NCBI RefSeq assembly: GCF_030160835.1
Contig: NZ_BSPC01000028.1
Span: 248,001-312,000 of the forward strand
Length of the DNA: 64,000 nucleotides
From: Labrys miyagiensis
GTDB taxonomy: Bacteria; Pseudomonadota; Alphaproteobacteria; Rhizobiales; Labraceae
Direction: 5' to 3'
The notes beneath the pieces were generated by a model. That model did not search any database. It had not been told where the DNA came from and saw only the letters and a program-made list of their open reading frames with translations. The translations under genes were made by a program, and so were the position numbers. Below, piece by piece: positions 1 to 8,349 of the stretch (positions within the stretch are counted from its first letter, which is position 1; each line of letters begins with the position of its first letter).

Positions 1-1
1 G

Positions 2-406
2 GCGCAGGAGGCCAATCTTTCGGCCGCCGCCTGCTGGGAGAGGCTGGCGCGGCTTGAGAAGGCCGGCGTGATCGCGGGCTATAGCGCCTCGCTCGACGCC
101 GCCAAGCTCGGTCGCTTCGCCACCGTGCTGGTCGAGATCACCCTCAAGAGCCATCGCCAGGCCGATTTCCAGCGCTTCGAGATGGCGATGCTGCGCGAGC
201 CTTCCATTGTCAGTTGCGACGCGGTGGGCGGGGGCATCGACTATCTCCTGCGCGTGGTCACGCCCGATATCGATTCCTATCAGCGCCTTATTGATGGCCT
301 GCTGGCAGACGAGATCGGCATCGACCGCTACTTCACCTATATCGTCACCAAGACCATCAAGGCCTCCGGCTTTCCGCTGGAGATCATCGAGACCGGCAAT
401 CCGTGA
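2..406 (+). CDS. Lrp/AsnC-family transcriptional regulator, 5' truncated
   Basis: The left edge of the window cuts this gene. The frame is open from base 2 and its first codons (AQEANLSAAACWERLARLEK) match the recognition helix of an AsnC-type helix-turn-helix (family pattern LS.S.C..R...LE..G.I). The rest is the RAM/AsnC ligand-binding domain, about 110 residues ending in ETGNP. Such regulators usually bind an amino acid and control adjacent metabolic genes. An arginase-family hydrolase follows on the same strand after about 130 bases, so control of that gene is a reasonable inference. The DNA-binding N-terminus lies mostly outside the window. Confidence 0.88.
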   Translation, partial: AQEANLSAAACWERLARLEKAGVIAGYSASLDAAKLGRFATVLVEITLKSHRQADFQRFEMAMLREPSIVSCDAVGGGIDYLLRVVTPDIDSYQRLIDGLLADEIGIDRYFTYIVTKTIKASGFPLEIIETGNP

Positions 407-407
407 G

Positions 408-511
408 GAGGTCGACCTCGACAGCCACAGGTGCAGAGCCAACGTGGTGAGGTCGACATTGCTCTTTTCGGTGAACTCAACGTTCGCAAGAATGTCGGCC
501 AGGAGGTCGAC
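408..511 (+). repeat. Three direct copies of GAGGTCGAC
   Basis: GAGGTCGAC occurs exactly at 408-416, 449-457 and 503-511, between the AsnC-type regulator and the next gene, with start-to-start spacings of 41 and 54 bases. The unit contains the palindrome GTCGAC. It could be a regulator binding array or a small degenerate repeat; no function is shown. Confidence 0.45.
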
Positions 512-538
512 ACTCCACCTGCAACCAGGATTCCTGCC

Positions 539-1450
539 ATGTCCCCGCATCCCGGCTTTCTTGGCTTTCCCGATCACCTGCCCGACGGTACCAAGCCGCG
601 TATCGTCCTGTTCGGCGCGCCGCACGGCAGCACCTATCCCGGCGCTGACTCTTCGGGCTTTGCCGGCGCAGCGGCTGCGATCCGCGCCGCCAGCCAGGAC
701 GATGCGCAATTCCTCGACAGCTGGGACTTCGACCTTGGCGGGCCCCTGTTCGAAGGCAGGGAGCCCTCGTGCATCGATGCCGGCGACCTGCCGACCTCGC
801 CGCATGACAATGCTGGCAACCGCAAACTCATCGAGGAGAAGACCCGCGCCATCCTCGCCTCAGGCGCCGTGCCGCTGATGATCGGGGGCGATGATTCCGT
901 GCCCATTCCCTTCTTCGCCGGCTTTGCTGATCACGGGCCGATCTGGATCCTGCAAATCGATGCCCATATCGACTGGCGCGATGAGCGCTATGGCGAACCG
1001 CTGGGCTATTCCAGCACCATGCGCCGGGCGAGCGAGATGCCGCATGTCGCCGGCATCGTGCAGGCCGGCATCCGCGGCGTCGGCAGCGCCCGGCCCCTGG
1101 AGGTCGAGATCGCCAGGCGCTGGGGCTCGCATCTCGTCACGGCGCAGGAGATCCATGCCGAGGGTATCGAAGCTGCCCTCAGGCACATACCCGCGGGCGC
1201 GCACGTAATAGTAACCCTCGACTGCGACGGGCTCGACCCCAGCGTGATGCCGGGAGTGGCCGGTCGCGCGGCGGGCGGACTGACCTACAGCCAAGCGATC
1301 GGGCTGATCGAGGGGGCGAGCCAGCGTGGCCGCATCGCCGGCTTCGACCTCATCGAGTTCCATACGCCCTCTGATATCGGCGGCATCACCGCGCTCACGG
1401 CGGCACGCCTTCTCGTCAATGTGATCGGGCGTATCGTCCGCCAGGTTTGA
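539..1450 (+). CDS. Arginase/agmatinase-family (ureohydrolase) protein
   Basis: A 303-aa ureohydrolase-fold enzyme, the family that hydrolyses guanidino or formimino groups (agmatine, arginine, guanidinobutyrate, formiminoglutamate). The Mn ligands DAHID (about residues 141-145) and LDCDGLDP (about 227-234) are intact. The usual GGDHS motif is GGDDS (about 116-120), so the first metal-ligand His is Asp. The ATG at 539 is preferred because an AGGA lies just upstream and family homology begins here; an in-frame GTG at 431 would add 36 unlikely residues. The neighbouring AsnC-type regulator suggests amino-acid or polyamine catabolism. Substrate cannot be assigned from sequence. Confidence 0.85.
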   Translation: MSPHPGFLGFPDHLPDGTKPRIVLFGAPHGSTYPGADSSGFAGAAAAIRAASQDDAQFLDSWDFDLGGPLFEGREPSCIDAGDLPTSPHDNAGNRKLIEEKTRAILASGAVPLMIGGDDSVPIPFFAGFADHGPIWILQIDAHIDWRDERYGEPLGYSSTMRRASEMPHVAGIVQAGIRGVGSARPLEVEIARRWGSHLVTAQEIHAEGIEAALRHIPAGAHVIVTLDCDGLDPSVMPGVAGRAAGGLTYSQAIGLIEGASQRGRIAGFDLIEFHTPSDIGGITALTAARLLVNVIGRIVRQV

Positions 1451-1519
1451 ACCTGCGATCGGCCCGTGCATGATGCCGATGCCGCGCGAAGCTTTCAGAT
1501 CCGCTCAAAGGATTTCATC

Positions 1520-2323
1520 ATGCGCTTGATTCATCGGTTTCTATTCGCCCTCATCGCGCTTGCTGCCGTGGCTGCGGCACAGCCGGCTCTCGCCAAGATG
1601 GTTGCCAAGCCCATCGACTGGACGCTCGATGGCACCGCCTTTCACAGCTATCTCGTCTATGACGACACCGGCACCGCCAAGCGTCCGGGCCTGGTGATGG
1701 TGCCGAACTGGTATGGCGTGACCGACATCGCCATCAAGAAGGCCGAGATGATCGCCGGCAAGGACTACGTGATCCTGCTCACCGACATGTATGGCGCCTC
1801 TGTCAGGCCCAAGAACGACGACGAGGCTCAGGCCGCCATCGCCCCACTCACCAAGGACCGCACCCAGATGCGCAAGCGCATCAATTATGCGCTCGACCAG
1901 CTCAAGGCCCAGGCCTCGGGCGCGCCGATCGATACTGCGCGCCTCGCTGCGATCGGCTTCTGCTTCGGCGGTGCGTCGGTGCTCGACCTTGCCCGCAGCG
2001 GGGCCGATATCAAGGCGGTGGTCGCCTTCCACGGCGTTCTCGCCACCGACGATCCCGCACTCGCCAAGAACATCAAGGCACGGGTGCTGGCGATGAACGG
2101 CGCCGATGATGTCGGCACCATGCCGCAGGCGCCGGCCTTCCTCGACGAGATGAAGTCCAGCCCAGCGGACTGGCGCTTTGCCGTGATCGGCCACGCTGTG
2201 CACTGCTTCACCGAAACCGAAGCGACTGCCGCAACCGGCAATTGCCGCTACGACGCCAAGGCCGCCAAGGAGTCCTACGCCATGATGCACGCCTGGCTGG
2301 CGGAGACCTTCGCCAAGTCGTAA
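1520..2323 (+). CDS. Secreted dienelactone hydrolase-family protein
   Basis: A 267-aa alpha/beta-hydrolase of the dienelactone hydrolase family. The ATG at 1520 follows AAAGGA and begins a clear Sec signal peptide (MRLIHRF, hydrophobic stretch, cleavage near QPALA-K), so the product is periplasmic or secreted. The nucleophile motif GFCFGG and the His motif GHAVHCFT are visible, consistent with a Cys-Asp-His triad. It probably opens lactones or hydrolyses small esters; the substrate is unknown. It lies about 70 bases after the arginase-family gene and may share its transcript. Family repeat A follows directly. Confidence 0.85.
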   Translation: MRLIHRFLFALIALAAVAAAQPALAKMVAKPIDWTLDGTAFHSYLVYDDTGTAKRPGLVMVPNWYGVTDIAIKKAEMIAGKDYVILLTDMYGASVRPKNDDEAQAAIAPLTKDRTQMRKRINYALDQLKAQASGAPIDTARLAAIGFCFGGASVLDLARSGADIKAVVAFHGVLATDDPALAKNIKARVLAMNGADDVGTMPQAPAFLDEMKSSPADWRFAVIGHAVHCFTETEATAATGNCRYDAKAAKESYAMMHAWLAETFAKS

Positions 2324-2324
2324 C

Positions 2325-2408
2325 CGGAGCGCGGACATCTTGTCCGCTCTTCCTCTGTCATAGAACGGTTCGTTTCCAAGAGCCGGCAAGATGCCGGCGG
2401 TCCCGCGC
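2325..2408. repeat. Intergenic inverted repeat, family A (copy 1)
   Basis: GGAGCGCGGACATCTTGTCC begins the left arm and a degenerate inverted arm (about 2378-2408) closes it. The left arm itself folds around GCGGACA..TGTCCGC. Related copies lie at 3176-3285, 19926-20055 and 57394-57622. It follows the hydrolase stop and may also act as a transcript terminator. Confidence 0.6.
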
Positions 2409-2557
2409 ATCCTTCATACCAGCATAAAAGGCGCGTTCATGGCGCTGGCCCACAAAAAAGGGGACGTGACGACTATCTTTATTCGGTCGCATTTTTCTGG
2501 TGGTCTGTGCCGGCGCTTCGCCTCACCAGGCGGAGCATGTGTTGCTGGAGTGATGCG

Positions 2558-2884
2558 ATGACAGGGACTGTCGGGAAAGCCATGATCTTGGCCGGCGCCT
2601 GCCTGCTAATGGCCGGCCCTGCTTTCGCCGAGGACAAGTTCGCTCCGCCCCCCAACGCCTTTGATCCGCCGGCGGTGAAGCCGAAGATCTTGCCCAAGTC
2701 CCAACAGCACGACTGGACGGGCTTCTATGCCGGCGTGCAGAGCGGCGCTTCCTTCGGCTCCGCCAATTCGAGGTGGAGCCAGGACAACACCGCCTCCCCG
2801 ACCTTCGGCGCCCATGCCGGCTACAACTACCAGTTCGGCCGGGGCCTGGTGCTGGGCGGCGAGAGCGACGCATCGGCTAAGTAG
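2558..2884 (+). pseudogene. Truncated outer-membrane beta-barrel (Omp25/31-like) protein
   Basis: A 108-aa reading frame begins with a good signal peptide (MTGTVGKAM..ending GPAFA) after a GGAG at 2547-2550. It continues into the family start DWTGFYAGVQ and the strand-like segment GAHAGYNYQFG..LVLGGES. Full-length members are usually over 200 residues, with a C-terminal barrel ending in an aromatic residue. Here the frame stops after the second or third strand (SDASAK, TAG). No continuation is apparent downstream, so this looks like a remnant. A translated but non-functional fragment is possible. Confidence 0.6.
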
Positions 2885-3175
2885 GCATCGTTTGGGCCTG
2901 ATCGGGCAGTCGCAACGTGGGCTCGGGGTCTACAGGTGCTTACTTTGCCGACTGGATGCGCGTGCTGGACCGTGATTGCGGGCGTAGCGCTATGGCGTGC
3001 ATGGCTCGCTGATCGACCTCGCCAGCGGGGAAGCCCGCCCTATCGCCGCGCTTGCTGACCGACATCCCCGACCTGATCTGGGAGGACGCCGAGGCACTCT
3101 GCGCGCGGTGGTGAACGGGCTCGCTGAAACAACAGCCGCGCCGGCCAAGATCGCCGTGGGTACGGGGTTGTAACC
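2885..3175 (+). pseudogene. Decayed coding-like segment, origin uncertain
   Basis: No intact gene fits here, but protein-like stretches appear in shifting frames: TGAYFADWMRVLDRD from about 2932, YGVHGSLIDLASGEARPIAA from 2991, then LTDIPDLIWEDAEALC one frame over. The last two resemble the C-terminus of a glutamate-cysteine-ligase-like (GCS2/YbdK) protein, a resemblance judged by eye only. Together with the truncated porin it marks an eroded locus. Confidence 0.3.
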
Positions 3176-3285
3176 TGGGAGCGCGGACGTCCTCGTCCGC
3201 TCTTGGAAACGATGCGCTTGATGGGAGAGGAAGAGGCGGATCGTCCGACACTCACTTGAGTGTCGTAGGGACGTCCGCGGTCCCA
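3176..3285. repeat. Intergenic inverted repeat, family A (copy 2)
   Basis: TGGGAGCGCGGACGTCC at 3176-3192 is answered by GGGACGTCCGCGGTCCCA ending at 3285. Inside sit CGGATCGTCCGACACTC and an ACTCACTTGAGTG hairpin. Copy 3 at 19926 shares the same internal modules (GACACTC..GAGTGTC), showing a common origin. Confidence 0.65.
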
Positions 3286-3391
3286 GCAATGGTTGCGTTT
3301 CCCCTCGCTTCTGTTACGTCAAACTCATGACAGCCTTGGCCCGCCAGGGCCTCTGAGTCTGTTTGCAATTCGGCGAGATCCGGAGTTTGCC

Positions 3392-5023
3392 ATGGCGGTG
3401 ACGATCGACGGAAGGCGCATGACCGGCGCCAAGGTGGTTCGGGTAGCCCGGCCCGGCGGCGCGGGACGCTTCGAGAAGGCGGGCATCGATGCCAAGGCGC
3501 GCGAGGCCGTCGGCACGGCCCGCGATTACATCGACGCCAACTGGCTGAACGACGAAGCACCGCTGATGTACGCCTTCAACACCGGCGTCGGCCTGTTCAA
3601 GGATGTGCGCGTGCCCATCGCCAGCATGGCGCATTACCAGGACCAGATCATCCGCGCCCATGCCACCGGCATTGGCGAGCCCTTCGCCCAGGATATCGTG
3701 CGCGCCACCATGCTGCTGCGCGCCAACGCCTTCGCTTCCGCCTATTCGGGGGCGACGCTGCCGCTGATGGACCGGCTGGTCGGCTTCCTCAATGCCGGCC
3801 TGCATCCCGTCATCCCCTCCAAGGGCTCGGTGGGCGCTTCCGGCGACCTCGCTCCCCTCGCCTATCTCGCAGGCGCCCTGCGCGGCTTCGAGGACGTCCC
3901 GGTGGAGTACAAGGGCAAGATCTATGCGGCGCCGGAGGCCGCGCGCCGCGCCGGCTTCGAGCCTGAGTACAAGATGGGCGCCAAGGAAGCCTCGGCCATC
4001 ATCAACGGCTCCACCGTCTCGCTCGCCATCGCGGCGCTCGCCCAGGAAGACGCCAGGCGCATCGTCAGGCACGCCGATATCGCGCTCGCGCTGACGCTCG
4101 AGGCCTTGCGCGGCGAGCTTGCCGCCTTCGATCCGCGCGTGCATGCCGCCCGCCCGCATCGCGGCCAAGCCCGCACCGCGCGCAACCTCCTCAAGATCGC
4201 CGGCGACTCCAAGCGCTGCTCGGAAGCCGCCCGCGCCGTCCTCTTCCCGGACGAGGCGCGCGATCCCTCCAAGCCCGTGCCGCTGCGCGTGCAGGATGTC
4301 TACTCGCTGCGCTGCGCCCCGCAGGTGCACGGCCCGGTGTTCGAAGCACTCTCCTATATCGAGAACATCCTCGGCGTCGAAATGAACTCGGCCACCGACA
4401 ATCCGCTGATGTTCGCCAACGAGGACGGCGGCTATGTCTCGATCTCGGGCGGCCATTTCCACGGCGCCTATGTCGCGCAGGCGATGGACCTCCTCGCCAT
4501 CGCCATGACCGATCTCGGCGCTATCAGCGAGCGCCGGCTCGCCCGCCTGATCGATCCGGTGATGAGCTACGGCCTGCCGCGCAACCTGCTCGCCGGCGAG
4601 CGCGGCCTCAACACCGGCTTTGCCACCGTGCAATGCTCGATGTCGGCCCTGGTGATGGAGAACCGGGGCCTGGCGACCCCCGGCTCGGTCGATTCCATTC
4701 CCGGCAAGAGCAATGCCGAGGATCACGTCTCCAACTCCACCTGGTGTGCCCGCAAGGCCCGCACCGTGGTGGAGAATGTCGAGCAGATCGTCGCAGTGGA
4801 GATGCTGATGGCGGCGCAGGCCCTGTCGCTGGTGGCTGACCGTACGAAGGACCATCCCATCGGCAAGGGATCCCAGGCGGCAATCGATGCAATCCGTGCG
4901 GAAATCAAGCCGGCTCTTGACGGCGACCGCTGGTACCATCACGAAATAAAAGCAATTCTCGAACTCGCCCGCAGCAGCCGCATCCTGGCGGCGGTTGAAA
5001 CGGCAGTCGGACCTTTGGAGTGA
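3392..5023 (+). CDS. Aromatic amino acid ammonia-lyase (HAL/PAL family, HutH-like)
   Basis: A 543-aa member of the MIO-dependent lyase family, which removes ammonia from His, Phe or Tyr without oxidation. The MIO-forming Ala-Ser-Gly is present in SKGSVGASGDLAPLAYLAG (ASG about 149-151), with the family Tyr in MYAFNTGVG (about Y60) and the NSATDNPL active-site segment. The selectivity region reads IRAHATGIG, closer to the His-containing HAL pattern than to the HL/FL of Tyr/Phe lyases, so histidine is the better guess. No hutU, hutI or hutG neighbours exist, so the classical hut pathway is not supported. The ATG at 3392 has GGAG at 3382-3385. A PfkB kinase overlaps or abuts its stop. Confidence 0.85.
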   Translation: MAVTIDGRRMTGAKVVRVARPGGAGRFEKAGIDAKAREAVGTARDYIDANWLNDEAPLMYAFNTGVGLFKDVRVPIASMAHYQDQIIRAHATGIGEPFAQDIVRATMLLRANAFASAYSGATLPLMDRLVGFLNAGLHPVIPSKGSVGASGDLAPLAYLAGALRGFEDVPVEYKGKIYAAPEAARRAGFEPEYKMGAKEASAIINGSTVSLAIAALAQEDARRIVRHADIALALTLEALRGELAAFDPRVHAARPHRGQARTARNLLKIAGDSKRCSEAARAVLFPDEARDPSKPVPLRVQDVYSLRCAPQVHGPVFEALSYIENILGVEMNSATDNPLMFANEDGGYVSISGGHFHGAYVAQAMDLLAIAMTDLGAISERRLARLIDPVMSYGLPRNLLAGERGLNTGFATVQCSMSALVMENRGLATPGSVDSIPGKSNAEDHVSNSTWCARKARTVVENVEQIVAVEMLMAAQALSLVADRTKDHPIGKGSQAAIDAIRAEIKPALDGDRWYHHEIKAILELARSSRILAAVETAVGPLE

Positions 5024-5031
5024 GGAAGCCC

Positions 5032-5961
5032 ATGATCCTTGTGTGCGGTGAAGCCCTGATCGACTTCTTGCCGGTGAAAACGGTGGACGGGCACAACGCC
5101 TATCGCCCTGTCGTCGGCGGCAGCCCGTTCAACACGGCTGTTGGTATCGGCCGGCTGGACGGCGATGTCGGCTTCTGCGCGGCCTTGTCGACGGATTTCT
5201 TCGGCGAGGATCTCGCGGCCGCCCTCAAGCGCTCCAAGGTGAGCCAGCACTATGTGGCCCGTTCCGGCCACTCCTCCATGCTGGCCTTCGTGTCGGTGGG
5301 CGATGGCGAGCCGGAATATGCCTTTATCGACGAGGCTTCCTCCAACCGCCTGTTCTCGCCCGAACGCGATGCGCCGGCCATCGGCCCGGAAGTCTCGATG
5401 ATCTGGACGGGCTCGGTCGCCCTCATCAACGACCCGATCGCCTCTGCCTATGAGAAGCTCTATTTCGACAACAAGGGCAAGCGCGTGCTGGGCATGGACC
5501 CGAATGTGCGCCCGACCGTCGTCGGCAATGCGGATGAATATCGCGCCCGCATGAAGCGCATGACCGAGGCTGCCGACATCATCAAGATCTCGAAAGCCGA
5601 TCTGCTCTGGCTCTATCCCGGCATAGATCCGGCCGCCTGGGCCAAGGATCTGGTGGCCAAGGGCGCCCATCTTGTGGTGCTCACCGATGGCGGCAACGGC
5701 GCCGAGGGCTATGGCAAGGGCTTCGCCGCCAAGAGCCCGGTAGTCAAGGTGGCCAAGGTCGCCGATACCGTCGGCGCCGGCGACAGCTATTCGAGCGGCC
5801 TCCTCACCATCCTGCAGCGCCGCAATGTGGTGTCGGTCGACACCGTCAAGAACATCGACGAGAAGATCGCCCAGGAAGCGATGGACTACGCCGCCCGCAC
5901 CGCCGCCATCACGGTCTCGCGCGAAGGCGCCGACCCGCCGTGGAACAATGAGATGGCGTGA
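5032..5961 (+). CDS. PfkB-family carbohydrate kinase (fructokinase-like)
   Basis: A 309-aa ribokinase-fold sugar kinase. The N-terminal ILVCGEALIDFLP and VVGGSPFNTAVG segments bind the sugar; the C-terminal DTVGAGDSYSSG contains the catalytic Asp and anion hole. The ATG at 5032 has GAGGAA five bases upstream and is preferred over a GTG at 5020 that overlaps the lyase stop. Fructose to fructose-6-phosphate is the usual activity of close relatives, but substrate is not certain. Eight bases from the lyase gene, it is very likely co-transcribed, an unusual pairing of an amino-acid lyase and a sugar kinase. Confidence 0.85.
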   Translation: MILVCGEALIDFLPVKTVDGHNAYRPVVGGSPFNTAVGIGRLDGDVGFCAALSTDFFGEDLAAALKRSKVSQHYVARSGHSSMLAFVSVGDGEPEYAFIDEASSNRLFSPERDAPAIGPEVSMIWTGSVALINDPIASAYEKLYFDNKGKRVLGMDPNVRPTVVGNADEYRARMKRMTEAADIIKISKADLLWLYPGIDPAAWAKDLVAKGAHLVVLTDGGNGAEGYGKGFAAKSPVVKVAKVADTVGAGDSYSSGLLTILQRRNVVSVDTVKNIDEKIAQEAMDYAARTAAITVSREGADPPWNNEMA

Positions 5962-6133
5962 TATCGAAACTCCGGGGCGGTACTCCCGCCCTACCCCGGC
6001 CCTGTCTCCTATGATGCCGGCAGTTGCGCGCGATGCTCGGCACCAGCAGGCGCAGGAATGACTTCAGGCCGAGCGCATCAATCGTACTGGCTGGGCCCGC
6101 GCGATCCAGCCGAATGGCCGCCCCAGCCAATCC

Positions 6134-6535
6134 TCAGGCCTCTTTGTCCAGCTCCGCCAGCCTCCGGTCGAAGCGCCCGCTCTGCACGCTGATCAGGGCG
6201 AGCAGCGGCAAGGCGAAGAGCACGAGATGGATGAAGCCGCCATGCACGACGAAAACCTCGGAAAGCAGGATCGCCGCATCGAGCAGGAGCAGGACAATCG
6301 CCGCGGCAAGGCTCGCGGCTGGAAGAAGGACCAGCAGGGCCGCCGCTATCTGCACCAGGGAAACTGTGATGCGGAACCAGGGGCCAAAGCCGAAGGCATC
6401 GAACTGCCGGATCATCGGGGCCAGTCCACCCAATGTCAGCAGAGCGGGCGTGGTAAACACCAGCGCGACAAGGATGCGCAGGCCCCATAAAACCAAGGCC
6501 TTGGTGCGTGCATCTGAAGAAGAGGCCGGGGCCAT
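6134..6535 (-). CDS. DoxX-like integral membrane protein
   Basis: A 133-aa protein with four predicted membrane helices: ALVLWGLRILVALVFTTPAL, a second after FGPWFRITVSLVQIAAALLV, then AAAIVLLLLDAAILLSEV and GFIHLVLFALPLLALISV. Length and the FGPWFR-type loop fit the DoxX/DoxX-like family, small inner-membrane proteins linked in some species to redox or thiol stress. It stands alone and convergent to the PfkB kinase gene; no specific function can be inferred. Confidence 0.7.
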   Translation of the reverse strand: MAPASSSDARTKALVLWGLRILVALVFTTPALLTLGGLAPMIRQFDAFGFGPWFRITVSLVQIAAALLVLLPAASLAAAIVLLLLDAAILLSEVFVVHGGFIHLVLFALPLLALISVQSGRFDRRLAELDKEA

Positions 6536-6835
6536 TCAGTTTACTCGTGGAACACTACGTATTTGGGCATGAAACAAGCGCCGGCAAGCAGTTGCTGACG
6601 CCGATCTTTCACCACACACGATCATCCGCCTGCTTCCCTGCCATGGCAACAGCGAAATTCGAGTTCGGTTGCACAGCGTAACGAGGCAAACGCGGCATCC
6701 CTCGTGACACAATGCTGAGGGCAAAAAGCATCGCTGGGCGCGGTTCGGATCCCCTATGGAAAACAGCCGTCCTAGGGGTGGGTGTATCGCGCGCGAGTCG
6801 CGTGCCCCTGCGCGCACCACGACCCCAAGACGAAA

Positions 6836-6867
6836 AAAGAGGACGGATCGCAAGACCCGCCCTCTTT
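6836..6867 (-). terminator. Rho-independent terminator-like hairpin
   Basis: AAAGAGGACGG (6836-6846) pairs with CCGCCCTCTTT (6857-6867) with a single mismatch around a 10-base loop. Six A residues at 6833-6838 give a U tract on the minus strand, so it best terminates a minus-strand transcript; the plus strand shows a weaker CTCTTTA tail. No clear gene lies directly upstream on the minus strand, which leaves room for an unannotated small RNA. Confidence 0.55.
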
Positions 6868-7122
6868 ATCGTGGACCACGAAAATCAAATTACCGGCGTT
6901 ATCACGGAACAATCTGCGCCTGGTCATCGCCCTGCGAGCGTCGACACCTGACAAAAAGTCCACAACCCCGTCGCGGCGCCTTTCGGCCGGGCGGTGCGAT
7001 TAGTTAACCTTTGTGGCAAAAATGCGTCAAAAACCACGACCAGAGCGCGAAATTCTTGTGCGGCGCTGAAAACGGAAAATGAAGGAACCCCGTTTCGATC
7101 GGCGGCATGCCCATCCCCCGCC

Positions 7123-7174
7123 AGAGTCCTCAGAGTCATTTCTTTATTATTCTCGACTCTGAAAATACGACTCT
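7123..7174. repeat. Nested AGAGTC / GACTCT repeats
   Basis: AGAGTC occurs at 7123-7128 and 7132-7137, and its complement GACTCT at 7155-7160 and 7169-7174, flanking an AT-rich centre (TTTCTTTATTATTCTC). It can form alternative hairpins or bind a dimeric regulator as two overlapping palindromes. It lies 31 bases beyond the stop of the possible 45-aa membrane protein. Confidence 0.4.
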
Positions 7175-7204
7175 GACGGGGTTGGCCACCCCTCTCTACT
7201 TAAC

Positions 7205-7342
7205 TCACCCCGAGCCCGAAAAGCTTACGGGCAACCAATGTCCGGCGGTACTCAATGCAATCCAGGCAACACTAGCCAGAGCGATCACGATTAAAGTGAC
7301 CGCAATCACATAGCCGATCCGGTCGGACTTGATGTCTTTCAT
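7205..7342 (-). CDS. Possible 45-aa single-pass membrane protein
   Basis: A 46-codon frame reads MKDIKSDRIGYV, then a strongly hydrophobic run (about residues 10-32) ending AWIALSTAG, then a polar tail ending FSGSG. The charged start, single helix and short tail are typical of small membrane proteins. No strong Shine-Dalgarno is seen (AAAATCCGC precedes the ATG) and no family is recognised, so this rests on composition alone. Confidence 0.35.
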   Translation of the reverse strand: MKDIKSDRIGYVIAVTLIVIALASVAWIALSTAGHWLPVSFSGSG

Positions 7343-7390
7343 GCGGATTTTCTAGCACATGACCGACAATGGCGATCCTCAGCTCTTGGG

Positions 7391-7708
7391 ATGCAAGCCG
7401 CGAGAAATAGGTACATCCGAGCGCATGCAACAGTAATCGGAGTACCCGGACGCATCATACAAGTGGATTATCTGCGTACTTCCACAATCAACATAGGACA
7501 TCCATGCACACTATTGGCGTCACACCGTCCCTCGCCTCACCTCGAAGACGGCACGGCCTGTCACGTTGTTGGCATTGACCCTGACTCCATACCGCCGCGC
7601 TTTGTCATCGTGCGGCCTGGCGCGAACGCCAGCCTGCGGCCCGATTGGACGTATGAAGTCTTCGGCGTCTCCCTTAAGCAAGACGAACCGGCGCCGAGCT
7701 GTGAGTAA
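7391..7708 (+). CDS. Doubtful hypothetical ORF
   Basis: A 105-codon frame with no recognised domain. The second half (from about residue 50) has somewhat more coding-like codon use than the first, but there is no clear ribosome site and the first half is rich in rare codons (ATA, AGG, GTA). Kept only so the gap is described; a spurious frame is at least as likely. Confidence 0.2.
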   Translation: MQAARNRYIRAHATVIGVPGRIIQVDYLRTSTINIGHPCTLLASHRPSPHLEDGTACHVVGIDPDSIPPRFVIVRPGANASLRPDWTYEVFGVSLKQDEPAPSCE

Positions 7709-8349
7709 ACCCATTTGTCGGCGGTAGGAGGAGCTCACCGAGCGCCGAAACAAGGCATATGAACCGACCTAGCCCCAGCCTTGGAGACCACCCTGCGACG
7801 GATACCATGCCCCCAGAACAGCGCGCTACCCAACGCCAACGGCTCGCGGAAGTCTGCACGAGGTGCGTGTGCGAGCTTGTAGGGCCTATGAAGGCAGCAA
7901 CGGAGGCAGACCGAGCCGAGCGCGAGAAGTAAGCCTCACAGCGGAAGGTACGACGCGCGGCGGCGTAAACCTGCTTCATGCGGCAGCCATAGAAAGCCCG
8001 GCGGTGCATTTGGAAAAGCAGAGCCGGGCGAAGTTGGAGTGGCGAGGGGTCGCTCGTCACCTGACAGGCGAAACGCACATATGCCTGGGAAGTTCCAGGA
8101 AATATGATGTCCCCCCATGAAAATTCTGTGGCTAGGCGGACCTCGAGGTGCTGCGATGCCCGTCTCAAGGCTCAGGAAAGGAACCTGCCGATTTTTTGGG
8201 GCTGCGCAGGTCGCTGTTGCCGCATTTTTTTCCAAGATGGCAAAGAGTGCCATCCGGAAGCTCGAAAGGAGCACGAAGTCTACAAGCCGGGCCACAAAGC
8301 GGCCCGCACCCGAAACCTAGAAAAAGGAGGATTCCTTAGCAAAATCAAA

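Larger units (their letters stand above)
6536..8349. other. Gene-poor region, 1.8 kb
   Basis: Lower coding character than the rest of the window, with only short frames that lack family motifs and good ribosome sites. Supported contents are a hairpin terminator (6836-6867), a nested AGAGTC/GACTCT repeat (7123-7174), a possible 45-aa membrane protein on the minus strand (7205-7342), and a weak 105-codon frame (7391-7708, plus). A GC-rich hairpin CGGGCC..GGCCCG lies near 8289-8307, just downstream of tRNA-Gln on the minus strand, and may end that transcript. Confidence 0.6.

Noticed and set aside
207-878. Long out-of-frame open frames over known genes (also 860-1471, 1541-2410, 3314-4942, 17760-19814, 23049-24473, 43176-44933, 48499-49860 and others)
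   Set aside because: They shadow well-supported genes in another frame, with Arg/Ala/Pro- or His/Gln-rich composition caused by high GC at third positions.
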